From Methylobacter sp. KS41 (GTDB taxonomy: Bacteria > Pseudomonadota > Gammaproteobacteria > Methylococcales > Methylomonadaceae), in NCBI GenBank assembly GCA_002862125.1, contig PHSP01000001.1, positions 1,460,501 to 1,524,500 of the forward strand: a stretch of DNA of 64,000 nucleotides. Reading direction: 5' to 3'. Positions 58,801 through 64,000 of this stretch are shown piece by piece; the first letter of the stretch is position 1, and the number at the start of each line of letters is the position of its first letter. The notes under the pieces are model-generated. The model made no database searches. It was not told the origin of the DNA and worked only from the letters and a program-made list of their open reading frames with translations. The translations under genes and the position numbers were made by a program.

Positions 58801-59141
58801 ATATCTTTACGAGTGATAAGCCGATCTTTTATGGCGCAAACGATCTGCTCCGCCTGTAGGTCAGGATACTTTTCCAGGGCTGCATCCAGGTCGCAATCAT
58901 TAATGCGCCCCTGCTGATAAAAAAGGCGGCTTTGTGTTTCGGGAAGATAAACGTTAATACCCGTTAACGCTTCGAATGCGGCCAGCGCCTCTTCAAACGG
59001 CAAATGCTGGAATCCATGCAAGGGATTATGATGCACGAAATCAAGAATCGGCGCCTGTCCGGACAGAACCTGATCCAATTGATTTAGAGCGGCTATGATT
59101 TGCTCGCGGCTGCCGGCGGATTTTAAAGGTGATTCTTGCAT
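55854..59141 (-). CDS. dabA: DabA: DUF2309 zinc protein of the inorganic-carbon pump
   Basis: DabA is the carbonic-anhydrase-like cytosolic partner of DabB in accumulation of dissolved inorganic carbon. The 1095-residue product contains the four predicted zinc/active-site residues in the published spacing: C559 and D561 in QIIFCMDDREEDFRRH, and H750 and C765 in MGHGSVSQNNPH...DCGACSGRHGG. The C-terminal CGSKAMHNITGFFGVMEGAG and YFSTVNNECFGCG are also conserved. Methanotrophs use CO2 for part of their carbon, so a CO2 pump fits. It is 8 nt after the upstream NuoM-like gene. Confidence 0.93.
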   Translation of the reverse strand: MQESPLKSAGSREQIIAALNQLDQVLSGQAPILDFVHHNPLHGFQHLPFEEALAAFEALTGINVYLPETQSRLFYQQGRINDCDLDAALEKYPDLQAEQIVCAIKDRLITRKDIYRIALCFDLQGITISQLNWQIEELGALDAVQADVPESARYRLFAEDAQQRSIIKRLWENLLTKLDIQQAALHPEALLDLSLEQAEQWLATHQEMRSQAEVFQSNASTALDELLSRIGDSITFRGFVLALSGIDILDSVRPQLIRICSSALDEGVAPWNMPECSRLGLYSGWRATAGYDANPFLHELPDWQLIMSELPEDAVDAIILQLTQLEIPQPHWEGYLRGLALELPGWSGLVNWRQRHPHYLPVNDAAPQLADYVAIRLTLDRLWLNQICRDIWKCEAKLSALRAYFRKNLAEFSVRKSVYQGNLPEYLTQLAESLTVQADSERPDRAGWEQLEDLIGTWQLSPMAENKAGYTVHNSSWRLFRLCQHLGINATNLQALQKTDLQAMLTLLDDFTGAGRSKIWLYAYEHNYRESFFQALRANHNRGRWAKREKRPDSQIIFCMDDREEDFRRHLEELNPGIETLGTAGFFGVAMNYKGLDDGKTTPLCPVLVTPAHEVQEVPRAGSDKTLASHNRGRRLNQWFANWLHHGLRRSLLLSQPVVDTIAPLTLMGLLAKSLLPKHQNSLLAGMAQRLSPRVKTELMFTSTGNETIASPDCPKPGFTDCEQASCVAGLLRNTGLTYGFSELVVLMGHGSVSQNNPHLAAYDCGACSGRHGGPNARVFAAMANRPEIRKLLAGCGITIPPGTWFIGAGHNSCNEAISWFDLCDVPAERLAGLKKLQLELRHAQLMSAHERCRRFASAPRRPAPKEALAHLEERSCDFSQARPELGHATNAAAVVGRRSLTQGGFFDRRVFLISYDPTQDPEGKILESILLTVAPVITGINLEYYFSTVNNECFGCGSKAMHNITGFFGVMEGAGSDLRTGLPQQMVEIHEAMRLQLLVEVKTVLLERIYADQESLRELIAGGWIHLSIKDPDNGEIFSFERGKGFVQWQAEAKEPPVRANSPDCYREQTLPVPPMLIKQPLRQAQDRPELLGA

Positions 59142-59149
59142 GGCTGATG

Positions 59150-60622
59150 CTATAAAAGCCGCTGACTGATCTGGTTGTTTATCTGCGCAATCGTTGCCGC
59201 TGACAGCTCAATCAAGGGCGCAGGCAGCAGGCCAAACAGCACAATGCCTGCGACCAATGCTCCCGCAGCTAAAAATTCGGGAGCATTAAGGTCGGCAATC
59301 AGCTGCATTTGCGGTTTTACCGGGCCGGTAAACAAGAGTCCGATGGTGCGCATGGCGAATGCAGCGCTAATTAGAATGCTCATGCTGAAAAATACCATCA
59401 AGCCGCCCCATTTCTGAAAACCGCCTATAAATGCGTGCAGTCCGGCAATAAATCCAACCAATCCGGGAAGCCCCATCGCTGCCAGTAATGTAACGGTCAT
59501 GAACAAGGCAAAACGCGGCATGACCTGAACCAGTGAGCTGTAATCCTGAATATTGCAAGTATGGGTGCGTTCATAAAGCAGCCCTACCAGCAGAAACAAT
59601 GCTCCGGCTATCAGTCCGTGAGCGGTCATTTGCAACACTGCGCCGGTAATTCCCGTTTCATTCAAGGCTGCGATGCCTAATAAAACAATGCCCATGTTAC
59701 TGACTGAAGAATAAGCCGCCATGGCCTTAAGATCGCTTTGCCGCCAGGCTAGCAAGCTGCCGTAAAGCATCCCGGACAGGGCCAGAAAAACCAGCAAGGG
59801 TTGTATAATGCGCGCAGCTTCGGGAAGCATCGCTACAACTCTTATCAGTCCATAAGCGTCCATTTTAAGTAAAATTCCCGAGAGCAGAATACTGACGGGA
59901 CTGGGCGCCTCGACATGCGCAAGCGGCAACCAGCCATGTAGGGGGAAAACCGGCATTTTAACGCCGAAGCCAATTAAAAACCCAAGCAGCACTAAAATCT
60001 GTTTATAGCGAGGCATCTCTTGCGCAGCCAGATGCAGGGCGGTCATTAGAGAGCCGTCACGTTCCAGTCCATACTGACTAATCGCGAGTAAACTGATAAG
60101 CATAAAAATTGACCCGCCCATCGTGTAGAGCACAAAATTAAGACTGGCCGCGTGCCGCCGTTTCCCGCCCCATCGGCCAATAAGAAAAAAAAGAGCAATT
60201 AAAGTCAAAGCCCAAAATATATAAAATAACGCCCAATCCTGTGCCAGAAATACGCCTAACATGCCGAATTCAAGGAGCAGGATGCAAATGTGATAACCCT
60301 TAACAGAGCTGGAGAGAGTAAAAGAAGCCAGCAAGGTAATAGACGTAAGCAGGGTTGCCAAAACCAGCATAGGCATCGATATTCCGTCAACACCCAATGC
60401 GTATGCACTGCCAAGGCCGGGATTCAAGGGAAAATACTCACCGAATTGCAGGGCTGCATTATGTTGATCATACAGATTGACTAACCAGCAGCTTAGCAAA
60501 AATGCGAGGGTGGTAAACAGATTCGCAATTGAGCGGATGATGTGGATATTCCGGCCGGGAATAAAAACCAAGAGTAAGACTCCGGCAGCCGGAGTCCAGA
60601 GCAGTAGGCTGAGAATCCCCAT
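59150..60622 (-). CDS. NuoM-like membrane subunit, first gene of the Dab operon; TM5 Glu absent
   Basis: This 490-residue product has NuoM features: IGFGVKMPVFPLHGWLPLAH (TM7 Lys), LLKMDAYGLIRVVAML, and ERTHTCNIQDYSSLVQVMPR. But the TM5 segment is LFYIFWALTLIALFFLIG, with Ala where the essential Glu of NuoM sits (FWELTL). This is expected to weaken proton transfer at that point. It starts the five-gene operon, 8 nt before dabA. Its place next to DabA suggests a structural or modified coupling subunit. Confidence 0.87.
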   Translation of the reverse strand: MGILSLLLWTPAAGVLLLVFIPGRNIHIIRSIANLFTTLAFLLSCWLVNLYDQHNAALQFGEYFPLNPGLGSAYALGVDGISMPMLVLATLLTSITLLASFTLSSSVKGYHICILLLEFGMLGVFLAQDWALFYIFWALTLIALFFLIGRWGGKRRHAASLNFVLYTMGGSIFMLISLLAISQYGLERDGSLMTALHLAAQEMPRYKQILVLLGFLIGFGVKMPVFPLHGWLPLAHVEAPSPVSILLSGILLKMDAYGLIRVVAMLPEAARIIQPLLVFLALSGMLYGSLLAWRQSDLKAMAAYSSVSNMGIVLLGIAALNETGITGAVLQMTAHGLIAGALFLLVGLLYERTHTCNIQDYSSLVQVMPRFALFMTVTLLAAMGLPGLVGFIAGLHAFIGGFQKWGGLMVFFSMSILISAAFAMRTIGLLFTGPVKPQMQLIADLNAPEFLAAGALVAGIVLFGLLPAPLIELSAATIAQINNQISQRLL

Positions 60623-60889
60623 GATTTAGGTGTTCCTTGAGTCTAACGTAACTTGGTCGTTTACAGTGGTCTGCAATTATACGTTCAAGCAATTAATTGG
60701 CAAGTTTTAGAACAGAAAGCGATATATCAAGCCGTGGCTGGTTCCTTCATCAATTTTGATATAACCGGAACGCTTTCATCTCGTTCTCTTTTTGCTCAAA
60801 ATAATGGAGAAAATAATTAAATTCTAAACCGCTGCATGTTTCATCGGCATGCATTAAAATATTTTTAGCCGCTTGAATTTACCAAGCGC

Positions 60890-60918
60890 TTTACTGTGGA
60901 ATTAAATAGGACTAATAT
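60890..60918 (+). promoter_or_regulatory. Promoter of the Suf regulator-sufB operon
   Basis: TTTACT at 60890-60895 is followed after 17 nt by TAATAT at 60913-60918, a fair sigma-70 pair, 26 nt before the regulator's start codon. Confidence 0.55.
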
Positions 60919-60923
60919 AGTCC
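60909..60923. promoter_or_regulatory. Palindromic operator candidate for the Rrf2-type Suf regulator
   Basis: GGACTA and TAGTCC form a perfect 6-bp inverted repeat around ATA. It covers the predicted -10 box and lies 21 nt upstream of the regulator's start. Dimeric Rrf2 repressors bind such short palindromes, so feedback control by Fe-S status is likely. Confidence 0.6.
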
Positions 60924-60943
60924 GAAATAATTATGGGGCAGAA

Positions 60944-61408
60944 ATGTTACGTTTAAGCAAATTAACTGATTACGCAACAGTCATTTTAAGTTTTATGGCC
61001 AGAGATAACTCACATGTTCATGCGGCAATGGAAATAGCATCGGCAACCGGCATTGCCTTGCCTACCGTGAGTAAAATCCTTAAGCTTCTGGTCAACGCTA
61101 ACGTGCTGACTTCTACTCGAGGCGCCAAAGGCGGTTATGCGTTGGCTAGAGCGCCGGAGATAATTACCATCGCGCAAGTGATCAGTGTCCTGGAAGGACC
61201 GATTGCATTAACTGAGTGCAGCATTTCCCAGCAGGGTTGCGAACAGGCTTCAGGCTGTGAAATTAGCGGCAGCTGGAGTTTGATTAATCAGACTATCTAT
61301 AATGCACTGGAATCATTGACGTTGGCAGATTTGATTAAACCGCTGAGATCCCGCGATTCAGCCTGGACACAAGAAGTCCTGATTCCCGTAGCCAGTTTAT
61401 ATCGTTAG
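60944..61408 (+). CDS. Rrf2-family SUF Fe-S assembly regulator
   Basis: This 154-residue product starts MLRLSKLTDYATVILSFMAR, with a winged-helix DNA-binding domain (ALPTVSKILKLLVNANVLTS, RGAKGGYALARAP). It has three cysteines at a position expected for an Fe-S cluster, C-x6-C-x5-C in TECSISQQGCEQASGCEISG. This matches the SUF-operon Rrf2 regulators. The ATG at 60944 is chosen over an earlier one because it gives the family N-terminus and has a GGGGCAG site. It is followed 15 nt later by sufB. Confidence 0.9.
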   Translation: MLRLSKLTDYATVILSFMARDNSHVHAAMEIASATGIALPTVSKILKLLVNANVLTSTRGAKGGYALARAPEIITIAQVISVLEGPIALTECSISQQGCEQASGCEISGSWSLINQTIYNALESLTLADLIKPLRSRDSAWTQEVLIPVASLYR

Positions 61409-61423
61409 ATTAGAGAGTTTTTT

Positions 61424-62872
61424 ATGTCAGCAAGCGCGCAAGAAATCAACAGCCTGATCAATCAGGAATACAAACAGGGATTTGTGACTGAATTGGAAAC
61501 CAACACGTTTCCGCCCGGATTGGATGAGACGGTAATTCACAAGTTGTCGAAGATCAAGGATGAACCTGAATTTATGCTGGAATACCGGTTAAAAGCTTTC
61601 CGGCATTGGCAAACCATGAAGTCTCCGGAATGGGCATTTGTCAAGTTTGATCCGATAGACTATCAGGCTATCAGTTACTATTCCGCGCCCAAGAGCAAGG
61701 AAGGCGGCCCGAAAAGCCTGGATGAAATCGATCCGCAAGTTCTGGAAGCCTATAAAAAACTGGGCATTCCGCTGGATGAACAGGAGCGTTTGGCCGGTGT
61801 CGCGGTTGATGCGGTTTTTGATAGCGTATCTGTGGCAACGACTTTTAAGGGCAAGCTGAAAGATGCCGGGGTTATTTTTTGCCCTATTTCCGAAGCCATA
61901 CGGGATTATCCTGAGTTGATCAAACAATATCTGGGTTCGGTCGTACCGCCTGCCGATAATTTTTTTGCGGCCTTAAATGCGGCAGTATTTACCGATGGCT
62001 CCTTTGTTTATATTCCCAAAGGCGTACGCTGCCCGATGGAATTATCAACCTATTTTAGAATCAACGCCGCCAACACCGGACAATTTGAACGGACACTGAT
62101 TATTGCCGATGAAGGCAGTCATGTGTCCTATCTTGAAGGCTGCACCGCGCCGATGCGCGATGAAAATCAGCTGCATGCGGCGGTTGTTGAATTGATCGCC
62201 ATGAAGGATGCGACCATCAAATATTCCACCGTGCAGAATTGGTATCCGGGCGACAAGGACGGTAAAGGCGGCATATACAACTTTGTCACCAAACGCGCCG
62301 ACTGCCGGGGTGAAAACTCCAAGGTGTCGTGGACCCAGGTAGAAACCGGCTCGGCGATTACCTGGAAATATCCCAGTTGTATTTTGACGGGCGATAACTC
62401 TGTCGGTGAATTTTATTCAGTAGCACTGACCAATAATTATCAGCAAGCCGATACCGGCACCAAGATGATTCATATCGGCAAAAACACACGCAGCACGATT
62501 GTGTCCAAAGGCATATCTGCCGGTAAAGGGCAAAATACCTACAGAGGCTTGGTGAAGGTGTTAAAAAGCGCTGAAAATGCGCGTAACTATACCCAGTGCG
62601 ATTCGTTACTGGTCGGCGATAAATGCGGCGCGCATACTTTTCCGTATATGGAAGTCAGGCAGCCTTCGGCTCAGGTTGAACACGAGGCGACTACATCCAA
62701 AATCAGCGAAGATCAGTTGTTTTTTTGCCAGCAACGCGGGTTGTCAGCAGAAGACGCGGTGTCGATGATCGTCAATGGTTTTTGCAAGGAAGTTTTCAAG
62801 GAACTGCCGATGGAATTTGCAGTTGAGGCGCAAGCGTTGTTGGGGTTAAGTCTGGAAGGTTCGGTGGGCTAG
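61424..62872 (+). CDS. sufB: Fe-S cluster assembly scaffold SufB
   Basis: SufB is the main scaffold subunit of the SufBCD complex that builds Fe-S clusters. The 482-residue product is full length and has [60 protein letters not shown] and [20 protein letters not shown], and it ends with [20 protein letters not shown]. In most suf operons sufC follows at once; here it does not. Confidence 0.97.
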   Translation: MSASAQEINSLINQEYKQGFVTELETNTFPPGLDETVIHKLSKIKDEPEFMLEYRLKAFRHWQTMKSPEWAFVKFDPIDYQAISYYSAPKSKEGGPKSLDEIDPQVLEAYKKLGIPLDEQERLAGVAVDAVFDSVSVATTFKGKLKDAGVIFCPISEAIRDYPELIKQYLGSVVPPADNFFAALNAAVFTDGSFVYIPKGVRCPMELSTYFRINAANTGQFERTLIIADEGSHVSYLEGCTAPMRDENQLHAAVVELIAMKDATIKYSTVQNWYPGDKDGKGGIYNFVTKRADCRGENSKVSWTQVETGSAITWKYPSCILTGDNSVGEFYSVALTNNYQQADTGTKMIHIGKNTRSTIVSKGISAGKGQNTYRGLVKVLKSAENARNYTQCDSLLVGDKCGAHTFPYMEVRQPSAQVEHEATTSKISEDQLFFCQQRGLSAEDAVSMIVNGFCKEVFKELPMEFAVEAQALLGLSLEGSVG

Positions 62873-62875
62873 AAA

Positions 62876-63453
62876 TTGAACGAAAATTCAAATAAAAAAA
62901 TTAATGCCGATTCAAAAAACATCAACACAAAACGAGTTATAGTAGTAATTTGCTTAATAGTTTTGGGCGTTGTCGGTTTTTATTTTGCTAATTTTCATAA
63001 TGGCTTATCAGAAAAAAATGAAGTTTGGGGAGCCTTCGGCGATTACTTTGGCGGGATACTGAATCCAGTTATTGCCGCATTTGCATTTTATTTGATAGCC
63101 AAGACTTATGAGTTACAAAAAAGGGAGTTAAAGGTATCAACCGATGCACAAAAGAATCAAATAAAATTAGCTGATCTGACGGCTCTTCTTAATTCAAATT
63201 TAACGAGAATCAGTTTGTTTGAGTCTGAGAAAATCTCATTATTGCAAGGAACGTTGCCGACACCTATAAAGCCTCTAACAGAAAACGATCAGAGGAGACA
63301 AGGTATAAGCGATATAGCAAATAGTCGTCGCCACGCAAATGAGGTCTCGATGAGCTAATAAAAGCTAGGCTTAATATAATTGAAGATGAAATTAAAGGAT
63401 TAGCAGAGGCCAATAATAAACTAGAAGAACAAATAGAATCATTTTTGAAATAA
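62876..63453 (+). pseudogene. AT-rich membrane-anchored gene inserted behind sufB, frameshifted
   Basis: The frame begins with a TTG 3 nt after the sufB stop and gives an N-terminal helix (VIVVICLIVLGVVGFYFANF) followed by a second helix (YFGGILNPVIAAFAFYLIAK) and charged coiled coil. The reading frame closes at 63358, but a 1-nt shift near 63345 continues it as ELIKARLNIIEDEIKGLAEA to a stop at 63451-63453. So either this is a broken gene or there is a sequencing error. Its composition is more AT-rich than sufB, and it is not a Suf component. No clear family; the design recalls small phage or defence-associated membrane proteins. Confidence 0.6.
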
Positions 63454-63548
63454 TAGAATTTTTTCCCGCTAAATTTTAGATCAAGTTATGTATAACAAAT
63501 ACACAGCAGTAATAAAACAAGATGGCGACTGGTTAGAAGGATAAAACA

Positions 63549-63791
63549 ATGAATACCGCGCAACTTTTACATGACATAGAACAATTGCCACCTGAAGCGC
63601 AACATCAAATCGAAGATTTTATTGTTTTTATAAAAACACGTTATCAATCTGTAGAAAGCAAACGCCAGCCAGAAATAACTAAAGGTGATAAAAATATTAA
63701 TCCCTCCGATTTGTTTGGATTATGGGCGGAACAGCCTAGAAATCTAACTGATATTAGAAAAAAGGCTTGGCAACGTCCGGAATCAGAATAG
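63549..63791 (+). CDS. DUF2281-type antitoxin
   Basis: The 80-residue product starts MNTAQLLHDIEQLPPEAQHQ and has the pattern IEDFIVFIKTRYQ of small DUF2281/VapB-like antitoxins, with an acidic toxin-binding tail (DLFGLWAEQPRNLTDIRKKA). Its stop overlaps the start of a PIN-domain gene, the usual antitoxin-toxin order. Confidence 0.82.
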   Translation: MNTAQLLHDIEQLPPEAQHQIEDFIVFIKTRYQSVESKRQPEITKGDKNINPSDLFGLWAEQPRNLTDIRKKAWQRPESE

Positions 63792-64000
63792 TGATTTTAT
63801 GTGATACCAACGTTTTTATTCATGCGTTTAATGGTAATAAAACGACCATTGCACAAATGGAAGTGATAGGTTTGACGAAAATAGGCTTATCTGCGATCAC
63901 TCTTATGGAGCTTTATCAAGGCATGGGAAATAAAGCCGAGTTAGCACAAATGAAAAAGAAATTACGTTTCTACGACATCGTACTGGTTGACAGTCATATT
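63791..64000 (+). CDS. PIN-domain (VapC-like) toxin, 3'-truncated by the window
   Basis: A GTG at 63791 overlaps the antitoxin stop by one base. The product begins VILCDTNVFIHAFNGNKTTI, carrying the first PIN catalytic Asp, and continues with LSAITLMELYQGMGNKAELA, the conserved Glu region. PIN toxins are RNases that cut tRNA or rRNA. The remaining acidic residues lie beyond the window end. Confidence 0.85.
   Translation, partial: MILCDTNVFIHAFNGNKTTIAQMEVIGLTKIGLSAITLMELYQGMGNKAELAQMKKKLRFYDIVLVDSHI

Larger units (their letters stand above)
60623..60943. other. Divergent control region between the Dab operon and the suf genes
   Basis: No gene is present. It contains the promoter and palindromic operator of the Suf regulator on the right side. 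The Dab promoter must lie near 60640-60760, but no clear boxes were assigned. AT content is high. Confidence 0.55.

Noticed and set aside
51175-60622. Reading the NuoM/NuoL-like genes as part of a respiratory complex I operon
   Set aside because: No nuoA-K neighbours exist, while DabA (DUF2309) with all four metal residues is in the middle of the operon.

Overview
The window looks like chromosome of a gammaproteobacterium, most likely a methanotroph of the order Methylococcales. This is inferred from gene content: a periplasmic MxaD-type protein beside a YVTN beta-propeller, a dnaK-dnaJ-dapB order, PilU, a Rrf2 Suf regulator with SufB, and a DabA/DabB inorganic-carbon uptake operon. No methane or methanol dehydrogenase gene is in view, so the assignment stays an inference. 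I saw no rRNA, tRNA or CRISPR array.

Layout. 1-7.6 kb: metal export, with a DMT transporter carrying a His-rich tail (+) facing a four-gene CusCBA-type RND operon (-). 7.7-10.6 kb: a worn accessory patch holding the C-terminal part of a type I restriction gene hsdR, which is frameshifted and split by an intact IS5-family element with TA target duplications, plus palindromic repeats and an FkbM methyltransferase. 10.6-16.9 kb: tilS, a membrane c-type cytochrome, small hypothetical genes, and the MxaD-like/YVTN pair. 17-23 kb: hrcA (behind a promoter with a CIRCE operator), grpE, dnaK, dnaJ and dapB. 23-30 kb: an AT-rich orphan gene, a CopA-type ATPase with two metal-binding modules, a helical protein of unknown role and an AarF/UbiB-type kinase.

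30-38.5 kb: a YehS-like gene, a compact type II restriction-modification pair (BglII/BstYI-like nuclease with MT-A70 methylase) directly downstream of dapC-dapD, an M48 lipoprotein protease, pilU, and a stand-alone sigma-54 activator. 38.5-45 kb: a gene-poor stretch, then the minus-strand operon folA-aroG-thiSG-trmB, in which thiS and thiG are fused, then another gene-poor stretch with a cruciform repeat. 45-51 kb: a YddA-like transporter whose ATPase motifs are all degenerate, a GH5 glucanase-like enzyme, a GNAT protein, a DUF502 protein, radC and an NTF2-like protein.

51-61 kb: a tightly packed five-gene operon (NuoM-like, DabA, DabB, two more NuoM-like) predicted to be an expanded energy-coupled CO2/bicarbonate accumulation complex. 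61-64 kb: the divergent Suf regulator, with a palindrome over its -10 box, and sufB; sufC does not follow. Instead there is an AT-rich broken gene and a DUF2281/PIN toxin-antitoxin pair running off the end.

The strongest candidates for something new are the five-gene DAB operon with three NuoM-like subunits, one lacking the usual TM5 glutamate, and the YddA-like transporter with a dead ATPase domain next to a cytosolic beta-glucanase-like enzyme.
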